Below, piece by piece: positions 1 through 8,848 of a stretch of 64,000 nucleotides of DNA. The stretch's first letter is position 1. Every line of letters begins with the position of its first letter. A model generated the notes under the pieces. It ran no database searches and had not been told where the DNA came from. It saw only the letters and a list, made by a program, of their open reading frames with translations. The stretch is from DATAAP01 sp041690495 (lineage in GTDB: Bacteria > Pseudomonadota > Alphaproteobacteria > CACIAM-22H2). The stretch lies in the NCBI GenBank assembly GCA_041690495.1, contig JAWLHE010000010.1, positions 153,590-217,589 of the forward strand. Reading direction: 5' to 3'. Position numbers and translations under genes: made by a program.

Positions 1-1
1 G

Positions 2-688
2 ACGAGGCCGGCGCTGGCGGGCGTGCTGTTCGGCCTTCTCAGCTTCAAACCGCAGCTCGGATTGCTGATTCCGCTGGCGCTCGCCTGCGGCCGCCGCTGG
101 ACGTCATTCGTCGTCGCGGCTGCAACGACCGCCGCGTTCGCCGCAATCAGCGCGCTCGTGCTTGGCGCCGGGCCTTGGCTGGCGTTCTGGAACAACCTGC
201 CGCTGGTCCGGATGGTGCTCGATGACGGCGGCGTGCCATGGGCCAAGATTCCGAGCCTTTACATATTCCTCCGCACGCTCGGCATGGCGGCAACCGCCGC
301 CTATGTCCTGCATGCCGTGCTGGCGCTCGTCGTCGCGGCGCTCGTCGCGCGCGCGTGGTGGCGCGGGACCAATCCCCTGCTCGCCGCCGCGGTGCTGACC
401 AGCGGCGCCGTTTTGGTGCCGCCCTATCTGTTCGACTACGACCTCGCGCTGCTAGCGATCCCGGTTGCGATCATCGCCTGGGACGGCGTGCAGCGCGGCT
501 GGCTGCCCTGGGAACGCGAGGTTCTCCTTGCCGCCTGGCTTCTGCCGCTGGTCGCGCCCGGCTTCACCGAGGCAACAGGCGTGCCGGTCGCAACGCCATG
601 CTTGGTCGCCCTGATGGCGATCGCGGTCCGGCGCGCCGCGCAGGATCAGGCGCTTTCTCGCGCCCCGCCGGACCTGACCCGGAATTGA
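2..688 (+). CDS. GT87-like (DUF2029) membrane glycosyltransferase, C-terminal part
   Basis: The frame is open from the left edge, so the N-terminus lies outside the window; the first internal ATG-type start is at 23. About 220 residues are visible, very hydrophobic, with several transmembrane helices. A lysine-proline-glutamine turn (LLSFKPQLGLLIP) near the start and an aromatic-acidic loop (PPYLFDYDLALL) later are typical of GT87/DUF2029 polyprenyl-phosphate-sugar-dependent transferases, which act from the periplasmic face of the membrane. The acceptor cannot be inferred. The stop codon overlaps the putative -35 box of the next operon. Other GT-C-like membrane proteins occur at 7196-8788. 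Family call moderately sure, substrate unknown. Confidence 0.65.
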   Translation, partial: TRPALAGVLFGLLSFKPQLGLLIPLALACGRRWTSFVVAAATTAAFAAISALVLGAGPWLAFWNNLPLVRMVLDDGGVPWAKIPSLYIFLRTLGMAATAAYVLHAVLALVVAALVARAWWRGTNPLLAAAVLTSGAVLVPPYLFDYDLALLAIPVAIIAWDGVQRGWLPWEREVLLAAWLLPLVAPGFTEATGVPVATPCLVALMAIAVRRAAQDQALSRAPPDLTRN

Positions 689-714
689 CTTTGCCGGCGA
701 CCGACCGGCATATA
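685..714 (+). promoter_or_regulatory. Putative sigma-70-type promoter of the NMT1-type ABC operon
   Basis: TTGACT at 685-690 matches a -35 element and CATATA at 709-714 a -10 element, with an 18-nt spacer. A start site near 721 would give a short leader containing AGGAGG at 735-740 before the substrate-binding protein gene. The -35 box overlaps the stop codon of the upstream gene. Sequence match only. Confidence 0.4.
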
Positions 715-746
715 AGCCGCACTTCGATGAGTACAGGAGGATGACG

Positions 747-1769
747 ATGCGCAACATCGTGCGCGCGGTCGCGGCAATCGTTCTGGGCGCGACCCTGTCG
801 GTGCCGGGGATCGCATCGGCGCAGACGAAGGTCTCCGTCGGCGCGCTGCGCCTGACCTCGTCGGGACCGATCTTCATCGCCATGGACAAGGGTTATTTCC
901 GCGATCAGGGGCTCGATGTCGAGCTCAAGCTCTTCACCGCTGCAGCACAGCCGCCGCTCGCCGTCGTCTCCGGCGATGTCGATTTCGCGGTCACCGGCCT
1001 GACCGCCAGCTTCTACAATCTCGCGGCGAAGGGCGGGGTCAAGATCATCGGCGCGCAGAGCCGCGAGGAGCCGGGCTTTCCGCTGGTCGCCTATATGGTG
1101 ACGACGGATGCCTGGAACAAAGGCTTCCGTTCGCTGAAGGATTTTCCCGGCAAGTCGGTCGCGACGACCACGACAGGCTCGACTTTCCACTATTCGCTCG
1201 GCCTGCTCGCGAAGAAATACGGCTTCGACGTGAACGCGGTGGTGCTGCGCCAGCTCAACGGCCTGCCGGCGATGCAGGCCGCCTTCAAGGGCGGCCAGGT
1301 CGACGCGACCCTGGTTCCCGTCAATGGCGCCCGCGCGCTCGAGAAGGACGGGGCCGGGAAAATCCTGGGATGGGTCGGCGACGAGACGCCGTGGCAGCTC
1401 GGCGCCCTTTTCACCAGCCCAAAGAACATCGCCGAGCGGCGGCCGGTGGTCGAGAAGTTCGTGCGTGCGTACCAGAGCGCGGCTTCCGACTACCACAAGG
1501 CGTTCAATGCCAGGGATGCGTCCGGCAAGCACATCAAGGGCGAAGGCTACGACGACATGATGCGAATCATGACAGCGGCGATGCAGCAGCCGGCCGAACT
1601 GCTCGCCCAGGGGCTGCCCTATGTCGACCCGATGGGGCGGCTGATGGTTGACGACATCTACAACCAGGTGGCGTTCTGGCAGAACATGGGGCTGGTGGAC
1701 AAGAGCGCGGACGCCAAGGCGATCCTCGACCTCTCGTTCATCGAAGGCCATTTCAACGTGCCGCGGTGA
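747..1769 (+). CDS. ABC transporter substrate-binding protein, NMT1/nitrate-sulfonate-taurine type
   Basis: About 340 residues. The N-terminus (MRNIVRAVAAIVLGATL, then Ala-Ser-Ala before Gln) is a classic signal peptide, so the protein is periplasmic. The mature part begins with a beta strand and SSGPIFIAMDKGYFRDQGLD, the usual opening of NMT1/THI5-like and SsuA/TauA binding proteins. ATG 747 is preferred to ATG 741 because AGGAGG at 735-740 abuts 741 and leaves 6 nt to 747. It is the first gene of an operon with an ATPase, a permease and an FAD oxidoreductase. A strong hairpin (1792-1826) follows the gene and may raise its expression over the membrane components. The ligand is not identifiable; small organic sulfur, nitrogen or aromatic compounds are usual for the family. 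Confidence 0.85.
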   Translation: MRNIVRAVAAIVLGATLSVPGIASAQTKVSVGALRLTSSGPIFIAMDKGYFRDQGLDVELKLFTAAAQPPLAVVSGDVDFAVTGLTASFYNLAAKGGVKIIGAQSREEPGFPLVAYMVTTDAWNKGFRSLKDFPGKSVATTTTGSTFHYSLGLLAKKYGFDVNAVVLRQLNGLPAMQAAFKGGQVDATLVPVNGARALEKDGAGKILGWVGDETPWQLGALFTSPKNIAERRPVVEKFVRAYQSAASDYHKAFNARDASGKHIKGEGYDDMMRIMTAAMQQPAELLAQGLPYVDPMGRLMVDDIYNQVAFWQNMGLVDKSADAKAILDLSFIEGHFNVPR

Positions 1770-1791
1770 TGCGACAAGCGCGTGACAGAGG

Positions 1792-1826
1792 GGGCCTCAT
1801 CCCGGGCGCGACGGGGGATGAGGCCC
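1792..1826 (+). repeat. Intercistronic inverted repeat (12-bp stem) after the binding-protein gene
   Basis: GGGCCTCATCCC at 1792-1803 is perfectly complementary to GGGATGAGGCCC at 1815-1826, with an 11-nt loop. It starts 22 nt after the binding-protein stop and ends 25 nt before the ATPase start. No clean run of T follows (tcgccctcttt), so it reads better as an mRNA-stabilising or partial-termination hairpin than as a full terminator. A similar hairpin sits after ugpB at 16754-16787. Confidence 0.6.
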
Positions 1827-1851
1827 TCGCCCTCTTTGCGGACTGACGGCG

Positions 1852-2629
<778 letters not shown>

Positions 2630-2637
<8 letters not shown>

Positions 2638-3424
2638 GCCGAACGCGCGCGCGATCGAGTTCCGGGGCGGCGGCTTCGTCATCCGCCCGTATCGCGGTGC
2701 CGCAATGGTCTTCTTCGTCGTGCTCATCGCGACGTGGGAGATCGTCGTGCGCGCCGGCTGGGTCAGCGCGCTGGCGTTACCCGCGCCGTCCAGCATCGTG
2801 AAAGCCCTCTACGATCTCGCCGGCTCAGGTCCGTTCTGGCGCAACATCACCGACTCGCTGTTTCGCATTCTGGCCGGCTGGTCGATCGGCTCGGCCGCGG
2901 GGCTCGCAATCGGTTCGGCGATGGGTATCTGGTCGCTGCCGCGCGCGGTCGGCATCCCGGCCGTCTCGGCGCTGTTCCCGATTCCCAAGATCGCGCTGTT
3001 GCCGCTGTTCATCCTGTGGTTCGGGATCGGCGAGGCATCGAAGGTTGCGACGATCGCGATCGGCGTGTTCTTCCCGACCGCGATCGCCACCTATACCGGC
3101 ATCGACGGCGTGCCGCGCAATCTGATTCGCATGGCGCAGAGCTTCGGCTCGCCCTGGCCGTCGATCATCTGGAAGGTCATCCTGCCCGGTGCGCTGCCGG
3201 GTATCCTTGCCGGCATCCGTATCTCCGCCTCGTTTGCCCTCATCCTTCTGGTCGCGGCGGAGATGATCGGTGCGCAGTACGGCATCGGCGCATTCATCCT
3301 AACCGCCGGCAACCTGATGCAGACGGACCAGCTTCTCGCAGGCGTCGTCATGCTCTCTGTGCTCGGTCTGATCATCGGCACGGCGCTCACGCGCCTGGAG
3401 AAACGGCTGCTGCGATGGCGCTAG
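2630..3424 (+). CDS. ABC transporter permease, SsuC/TauC-like
   Basis: 264 residues with about six transmembrane helices. The ATG at 2630 is preceded by GAGGGAGG at 2618-2625 and lies inside the end of the ATPase gene. The N-terminal WEIVVRAGWVSALALPAPSS and the cytoplasmic EAA-type loop around IDGVPRNLIRMAQSFGS, followed by IIWKVILPGALPGILAG, are typical of the binding-protein-dependent permease family that works with NMT1-type binding proteins. It forms the inner-membrane channel of this importer, probably as a homodimer since no second permease is encoded. The downstream FAD enzyme start overlaps its 3' end by 10 nt. Confidence 0.87.
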
Positions 3425-4710
3425 ACTACACGACGAAGATCGTCCGCCGCGAGGCCGGCGGGACGCGGCGGCTGTCGGCGGATATCTGCGTGCTCGGTTC
3501 CGGTGTGGCGGGTATTTCCGCGGCGATCGAGGCCGCGCGGCTGGGACGCCGCGTCGTGCTGATCGACGGTGCGCCTCAGCTGGGCGGCCAGGCAACCGGC
3601 GCCATGGTCGGCACTTTTTGCGGCTTCTACTCCAACGGCAAGAATCCGACGCTGGTCACGCACGGAATCGCTGCGGAGATCCTCAGGGATCTGCGCGCCA
3701 ACGGCGATGCGCACGACATTCTCGGCAGGCGCAACACGATCATCGTCCAGTATCGCATCGCGGCCCTGCAGCGCTGGACCGAGGAGGCGGTGCGCAAGGC
3801 CGGGATCGATCTCCTGCTCGGTGCGGTGCTGCGGTCGGTCCGGCGCGACGGACGCAGAATCGAAGGGCTGGCCCTGACGACGCGCTACGGCGAAATCGAA
3901 GTCGCGGCGCGCGGGTTCGTCGATGCTTCGGGCGACGCGGCGCTTGCCTGGACCGCGGGGCTCGACTGCCGCGAGCCCGGGCAGGACCGGATCTACGGCA
4001 CGACGATGTTTAGCCTCGAAGGCTTCGACCCGGAGGGACTCGCCGGTCTCGATCGCAGTGCGCTGAAGGCGCGGCTCGCGGCGAAGGGGGCTTCCTACGG
4101 CATCAGGCGTCACGACGGATTCATATTCGCGCCGCCCGGATCCGGCGAGGCTCTGGTCAACATGACTCATGTCGAAACGCCGCTCGACCCATTGGAGGCG
4201 AGCAAGGCGGTTCTGGAAGGGCGGGGCGAAATCGACCGCCTTTTGGCATTCCTGCGCGCCGAGTTTCCGGCGGCATTCGCGAAGGCGCGCGTGCGCAGCT
4301 ATGCGCTGCCCGGCATCCGCCAGACGCGGTGGATCGTCGGCGCGTACCAGCTCACGGCAAGCGACGTGCGCGAAGGTGTGCGCTTCGGCGATGCGGTCGC
4401 GCGCTGCTCGTGGCCGATCGAGATCCATAACCGGCCGGACGACGTGTATTGGGAGGAGTTCGGCGACGACCACATGCACTACGTGCCGTTCCGCAGCATG
4501 GCGCATGCGCAGGCGGACAACCTCGTCGCCGCCGGCCGCTGCATCGACGCCGACCCGGTCGCGCTGTCCTCCGTGCGCGTGATGGGGCCATGCATCGCGA
4601 TGGGCGCCGCCGCGGCCCACGCCCTCGACATTGCGGGCGCCGGCTCGATACATCAGCTCGACATGGACGATCTCCAGCGCCGCGTCGCGCGCAACCTTTC
4701 GGACGCTTAG
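3415..4710 (+). CDS. FAD-dependent oxidoreductase (FAD_oxidored family)
   Basis: 431 residues. The N-terminal Rossmann fold binds FAD: VLGSGVAGISAAIEAARLG holds the GSGVAG dinucleotide motif at residues 28-33, with the acidic end of strand 2 in VVLID. It is followed by PQLGGQATGAMVGTFCGFY, where the GGQ and Cys-containing loop are typical of the FAD_oxidored (PF12831-like) family. VDASGDAALAWTAGL forms the second FAD-contacting segment, and a C-terminal AAGRCIDAD segment closes the FAD site. No signal peptide is present, so it is cytoplasmic. ATG 3415 overlaps the permease by 10 nt, making it the fourth cistron of the ABC operon; it probably oxidises the imported compound or a product of it. 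The substrate is unknown. Confidence 0.82.
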   Translation: MALDYTTKIVRREAGGTRRLSADICVLGSGVAGISAAIEAARLGRRVVLIDGAPQLGGQATGAMVGTFCGFYSNGKNPTLVTHGIAAEILRDLRANGDAHDILGRRNTIIVQYRIAALQRWTEEAVRKAGIDLLLGAVLRSVRRDGRRIEGLALTTRYGEIEVAARGFVDASGDAALAWTAGLDCREPGQDRIYGTTMFSLEGFDPEGLAGLDRSALKARLAAKGASYGIRRHDGFIFAPPGSGEALVNMTHVETPLDPLEASKAVLEGRGEIDRLLAFLRAEFPAAFAKARVRSYALPGIRQTRWIVGAYQLTASDVREGVRFGDAVARCSWPIEIHNRPDDVYWEEFGDDHMHYVPFRSMAHAQADNLVAAGRCIDADPVALSSVRVMGPCIAMGAAAAHALDIAGAGSIHQLDMDDLQRRVARNLSDA

Positions 4711-4725
4711 AGAGCTTTCGCGCGG

Positions 4726-5139
4726 TCAGCTCCGGAAGACGAATGTCCTGCTCAGCGCATAGAAGATCAGGGTGTAAGGCACGATCCCGGCAGCCTGCGC
4801 GATATAGGGGTCGATCGCCCGGCGGTCGATCAGGACCAGCACGAGCGCGAGATTGGCCGCGTAGGACACCAGGAAAACCGCTGCGAATCGCAGGGCTGCC
4901 GAGAGCAGCACCCCCCGGTATTCGAATGTCCAGGCCGCGTTGAGCGCGAAGCTGACGACCAGCCCGAAGCCGTAGCCGAGCATATTGGCTGCAACGTCGC
5001 CCATTCCGAGCGCCAGCTTGCACAGATAGATGACCGCAAGGCCGGCGAGGCTGTTCGCGATGCCGACCAGCACGAAGCGGACCGGTCGTGTCGCGGCCTC
5101 ACGAATGCTTTCGCCCGACCACACAGTACTGCGCTCCAA
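4726..5139 (-). CDS. GtrA-family small membrane protein
   Basis: 137 residues with four predicted transmembrane helices. FVLVGIANSLAGLAVIYL near the start and FALNAAWTFEY before helix 3 are hallmark GtrA features, and the protein ends in an arginine/phenylalanine-rich tail (SRTFVFRS). GtrA-like proteins are thought to help move polyprenyl-phosphate-linked sugars across the membrane, normally beside a GtrB-like family 2 glycosyltransferase; such an enzyme is encoded divergently at 5988-7058. The chosen start overlaps the 3' end of the methyltransferase gene by 41 nt; a start further inside the gene is possible, since the conserved part begins around residue 16. Confidence 0.82.
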   Translation of the reverse strand: MERSTVWSGESIREAATRPVRFVLVGIANSLAGLAVIYLCKLALGMGDVAANMLGYGFGLVVSFALNAAWTFEYRGVLLSAALRFAAVFLVSYAANLALVLVLIDRRAIDPYIAQAAGIVPYTLIFYALSRTFVFRS

Positions 5140-5806
5140 GCGGCATCCAGGTCAGGTATTTCTCCAGCGGGCGAAGCCGATCCATCTGCCGGGGAAAGAA
5201 AAGCCGGTAGCGAAGCCGCGCACCGGCAAACCCCGCTTCGGCGAGGCGTCGTCTCATCGCCGGGCCCGAGATCAGACGGGCGTCCGCGTCGAACGCGCAG
5301 GTGTTCACGGCATGGCGGGTCAGCGGGTTCAACGGATTGTGCTCGAAGACGAAGACCATTCCGCCCGGAGCGAGCACGCGCCGAATCTCGCCCAGGAGGC
5401 GGCGATGGAGGCCATGATCGATATGGTGGAAAACGCAGGCGGCGAAAGCGACGTCGAAACATTCGTCCGAAAATGGAATGGTTTTCCCGTCGAACCACGC
5501 AAAATCGGCAAGGTCCGGGAAGCGTTCGCTGGCAACAGCCAGACTCCGCCGCGAGACATCGAGGCAGGTCAGTCGGGCTTCGGGGCAGTATTTGCGGAAA
5601 TAGGGAACCGACGTCCCTATACCGCCGCCGAAATCGAGGATAGCCGGCTGCGCCGGGCGCGGCGCGGCGTCGGCATTTAACGTCTCGATAACGTCCCTGA
5701 CCTTATATTCCGCGAAGAACTCTGGCGACTCGCCGGACATGCGAATGTTGGCGGTGTGCAGTGCGCGGTACTCGTCGGCGAACTTGTCGAATTCGGCCTC
5801 ATGCAT
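5099..5806 (-). CDS. Class I SAM-dependent methyltransferase
   Basis: 235 residues from ATG 5806. The SAM-binding motif I is ILDFGGGIGTSVPYF (residues 56-70), followed by LTCLDVSRRSLAVA (motif post-I), FDVAFAACVFHHID (motif II) and VLAPGGMVFVFEHNP (motif III). The fold is that of small-molecule or lipid/saccharide methyltransferases of the Methyltransf_11/25 type. The conserved N-terminal HEAEFDKFADEYRALHTANI suggests the true start, since residues upstream in the same frame look like translated non-coding DNA. Its placement between gtrA and a family 2 glycosyltransferase suggests modification of a glycan or glycolipid. Substrate not identifiable. Confidence 0.83.
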   Translation of the reverse strand: MHEAEFDKFADEYRALHTANIRMSGESPEFFAEYKVRDVIETLNADAAPRPAQPAILDFGGGIGTSVPYFRKYCPEARLTCLDVSRRSLAVASERFPDLADFAWFDGKTIPFSDECFDVAFAACVFHHIDHGLHRRLLGEIRRVLAPGGMVFVFEHNPLNPLTRHAVNTCAFDADARLISGPAMRRRLAEAGFAGARLRYRLFFPRQMDRLRPLEKYLTWMPLGAQYCVVGRKHS

Positions 5807-5987
5807 TCCGTTATCCACCCGGATAGCGTCGACGAAGAGGTCCTGGTTCTCTTGCCGGCGGAGACATGCAGCGTTTGGCGAGTGACGGGAAGCAGCGCGC
5901 AATCGTATCGGTGGCGGGGAGCTTGCCGGCCAAATGATTAAGTAAGTCATAAGCCGGCATCCGCTTGCATAAACGGCAGGGCCAGAC

Positions 5988-7058
5988 ATGGGGGCAGCCT
6001 TGAACGCGATCATGCAACGTGTCGAGAAATCCGGGCACAAACCGGGCGCTGCGCGGAGGATCGCTCTTTCCGTCGTCGCCCCCTGCTACAATGAAGCCGC
6101 GAGCGTGCAGGAGCTCTATACCCGGGTATCGGCCGCCAGCCGCTCCGTCGTCGGCAGCGATTACGAGATCGTGCTGATCAACGACGGATCCTCAGATGCG
6201 ACATGGTCCGCTATACGCGCGCTGGTCGAGCGCGATCCGCGCGTGGTCGGGGTCGACCTTTCGCGCAATCATGGCCACCAGCTTGCGCTCTCGGCCGGGC
6301 TCACGGTGTGCCAGGGCGAGCGCATACTGATCATCGATGCCGACCTCCAGGATCCGCCGGAATTGCTGCCGCAGATGATGGCCGCGATGGACGAGGGCGC
6401 GGAGGTCGTCTATGGGCAGCGCACCGACCGCGCCGGCGAAAGCTGGTTCAAGACGTGGAGCGCCAGCATCTTCTATAGGGTGCTGAGACACCTGGCCGAC
6501 GTGAACATCCCGCCGGACACCGGAGATTTTCGGCTCATGAGCCGGCGCGCGCTCGAGATCCTTAACAGCATGCCGGAGCAACATCGCTTTATCCGGGGCA
6601 TGGTGAGCTGGATCGGGCTGGACCAGCGCCCGCTGCTGTATGAACGTCATGCGCGCTTTGCCGGCGCGACGAAGTATCCGTTGAGGAAGATGGTCAGGTT
6701 TGCGATCGACGCAATCACCGGATTCTCCATTCGGCCGCTTCGCATGGCCGTGTATTTCGGGATGCTGTTCGGGCTCGGCGGGCTTGCCACCCTGATCTAC
6801 ATCCTCTACGGCTGGGCCACGAACCAGACCGTTCAGGGCTGGACCAGCTTGATGACCGTCATCCTGCTGCTCGGCAGCGTTCAGCTGTTTGTCACCGGCG
6901 TGTTCGGCGAGTATCTCGGGCGGCTGTATCTCGAATCGAAGCGGCGCCCGCTGTTCGTTATCCGCGAGGTGGCCCGGGCACATGCGCCCGCGGCAGAAAT
7001 GCGCTTCTCCGCCGGCATCGTCGCGACCGAACGGCCGCAATTCGGCCGCAGCTACTGA
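5988..7058 (+). CDS. Family 2 glycosyltransferase, GtrB/DPM1-like
   Basis: 356 residues. The GT-A domain opens with LSVVAPCYNEAASVQELY, then VLINDGSSDAT (residues 62-72), and carries the acidic DADLQDPPEL motif at 117-126, which matches polyprenyl-phosphate glycosyltransferases (ArnC/GtrB/DPM1 type). TGDFRLMSRRALEIL and the conserved MVSWIG and R-H-A-R-F-A-G-A-T-K-Y blocks follow. Two C-terminal transmembrane helices precede GEYLGRLYLESKRRPLFVI. It probably transfers a sugar from a nucleotide donor to undecaprenyl phosphate on the cytoplasmic side, with the nearby GtrA protein as flippase partner. The gene diverges from the methyltransferase across a 181-bp gap. Confidence 0.88.
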   Translation: MGAALNAIMQRVEKSGHKPGAARRIALSVVAPCYNEAASVQELYTRVSAASRSVVGSDYEIVLINDGSSDATWSAIRALVERDPRVVGVDLSRNHGHQLALSAGLTVCQGERILIIDADLQDPPELLPQMMAAMDEGAEVVYGQRTDRAGESWFKTWSASIFYRVLRHLADVNIPPDTGDFRLMSRRALEILNSMPEQHRFIRGMVSWIGLDQRPLLYERHARFAGATKYPLRKMVRFAIDAITGFSIRPLRMAVYFGMLFGLGGLATLIYILYGWATNQTVQGWTSLMTVILLLGSVQLFVTGVFGEYLGRLYLESKRRPLFVIREVARAHAPAAEMRFSAGIVATERPQFGRSY

Positions 7059-7195
7059 TCGCCGGCCGCCGAAGCGGAAAAGATATCCTTAACCTGCAAC
7101 GGCTAGGTTCAGGGGTTTCGAACCGGACGCGAGCTGCGGCTGTGCATTACGACGGGGAAAGACAGACACCGGCGGCTTCCGGAGGACCCTTCCTG

Positions 7196-8788
7196 ATGCA
7201 CGTTGCGCAGGCATTGTCCTTCGGATCCGGCGAGCTCCGGCAGCGGAGTCTCGCGCTTCCGCAATGGCTCATCGCACTGGCCTACGTTCTGCTGACGGCT
7301 GCGGCCGTCTATCCCGTCCTCTCGGTTTCCATTCCGCCGCTGGTCGACTATCCGGGCCATCTGGCGCGGCTGCATGTCCTGACCGCCGTGCACGACGTTC
7401 CATTGCTGGCCGAGCGCTATGCGGTCGACTGGAACATCCTGCCCAATCTCGCCATGGATGCGATGGTCTATGGGCTGGCCGGCTGGCTTCCGGTCGAGGC
7501 CAGCCTGCGCCTGTTCGTCGCTCTCGCCATGGTCCTGATCGTCGCGGGGAGCCTCGCCATTCACCGCGCGCTGTTCGGGCGTATCGGACTGATGCCCGCT
7601 GCGGTCTTTCTGCTTCTGTACAACCACGTACTCGTCTTCGGCTTCATCAACTATCTCTTCGGCGCAGGACTGTACCTGCTGATCTTCGCCGCCTGGATCG
7701 GTGCCCGGCACTGGTCGGCGTGGCGCCGGGTGCTGCTGTTCTCGCTTGCCTCCGTCGGCCTGTTTTTCGCCCATCTCTTCGCCTTCGGGATGTATGGGCT
7801 TTCTGTCGCCGCCTATGAGCTGTGGCGCAGCTGGAGCTCGCAGGAGCGGAATCCGCGTGCCTTCCTGCAGGACTGGGCGATAACGCTCGCCCAGTTCCTG
7901 CCGTCGATCGTCCTTTGGGCTGCAAGCCCGATCGGCGAGCGCAACTCCTACACCAAGTACGGAGTCCTCAAGGACAAGCTGCTCGCCTTGCATTCGCCGG
8001 TCTGGACGTATGGCGATCCGCTCGACCGCGTGACGTTCCTGGTGCTGGGCCTGCTGCTGGTCCGCGGGCTATTCGGCGGTTATTTGAAGATCGCGACCGA
8101 GCTGCGCTATCCGTTGATCGCGCTGTTGGTCGCCGCCCTCGTCATGCCGAACTGGCTGCTCGGCGTCTGGGGCGTGGACTTCCGCCTTCCTCTGGTTCTC
8201 GCGTGTCTGGTCGCCGCGGGTACGCGGCTGGATCTCCCCAATGCAAAGGCCGGGCTTGTCCTGGCCGCTGTCGGTCTCGCCCTGTTCGGCGAGCGGGTGT
8301 GGACGATATCCGAAACCTGGCACCGCCATGACGCCGCGTTCAGCGAGTTCCGCCGCGCATCCCAGGCGATCGAGCCGGGCGCCCGCCTGCTGATGGTCCA
8401 GACGCAGCGGGAGGACGAAAAGTTCGACCAGGTGTACTGGCACCTGGCCGCAATCGCGGTCATCGAGCGGTCGGTCTTCCTGCCAACCTTGTTCAGCGAT
8501 CGCACGGCGCAGCCCGTTCATGTCACCGAGGCGTATGAATACATCGATACGCCCTTCGGTACGCCGATCACGCCGGACATGCTGCGCGCTGCGGCCGATC
8601 CGGACACGGCCCGCATGACCGGGGAACCCTTGCCGACGGGGCATCGCCTGTTCTGGCTCAACTGGCCGCAGAACTTCGACTATGTTCTGCACGTGCATTT
8701 CGGCGAGAACGAGAATCCGATGCCGGCGCTGTTGCGGCGCGTGCATCACGGGTCGTATTTCGACATTTACAGGGTCGTGCGGGGCTGA
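7196..8788 (+). CDS. Large polytopic membrane protein, GT-C-like, function unknown
   Basis: 530 residues. The ATG at 7196 has GGAGG at 7181-7185; an earlier in-frame GTG at 7142 is less convincing. After one transmembrane helix comes IPPLVDYPGHLARLHVL, an acidic-aromatic external loop that recalls the first periplasmic loop of GT-C glycosyltransferases, then at least eight more helices up to about residue 390. A soluble C-terminal part of about 140 residues follows, containing a conserved-looking HVTEAYEYIDTPFGTPI block. Its position after GtrA, methyltransferase and GT2 genes fits envelope glycan assembly. I do not recognise a named family; GT-C membership is inference from topology and the loop. 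Confidence 0.6.
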   Translation: MHVAQALSFGSGELRQRSLALPQWLIALAYVLLTAAAVYPVLSVSIPPLVDYPGHLARLHVLTAVHDVPLLAERYAVDWNILPNLAMDAMVYGLAGWLPVEASLRLFVALAMVLIVAGSLAIHRALFGRIGLMPAAVFLLLYNHVLVFGFINYLFGAGLYLLIFAAWIGARHWSAWRRVLLFSLASVGLFFAHLFAFGMYGLSVAAYELWRSWSSQERNPRAFLQDWAITLAQFLPSIVLWAASPIGERNSYTKYGVLKDKLLALHSPVWTYGDPLDRVTFLVLGLLLVRGLFGGYLKIATELRYPLIALLVAALVMPNWLLGVWGVDFRLPLVLACLVAAGTRLDLPNAKAGLVLAAVGLALFGERVWTISETWHRHDAAFSEFRRASQAIEPGARLLMVQTQREDEKFDQVYWHLAAIAVIERSVFLPTLFSDRTAQPVHVTEAYEYIDTPFGTPITPDMLRAAADPDTARMTGEPLPTGHRLFWLNWPQNFDYVLHVHFGENENPMPALLRRVHHGSYFDIYRVVRG

Positions 8789-8848
8789 GCGCGAAAAGGC
8801 TCGATCGGCGCCGGGAATGACCATGCCGTCGGCATAAGATCTCGCTGC

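Noticed and set aside
564..1751. A 395-codon minus-strand frame opposite the NMT1 binding protein
   Set aside because: The plus-strand gene has a signal peptide, ribosome site and family motifs; the antisense translation has none.
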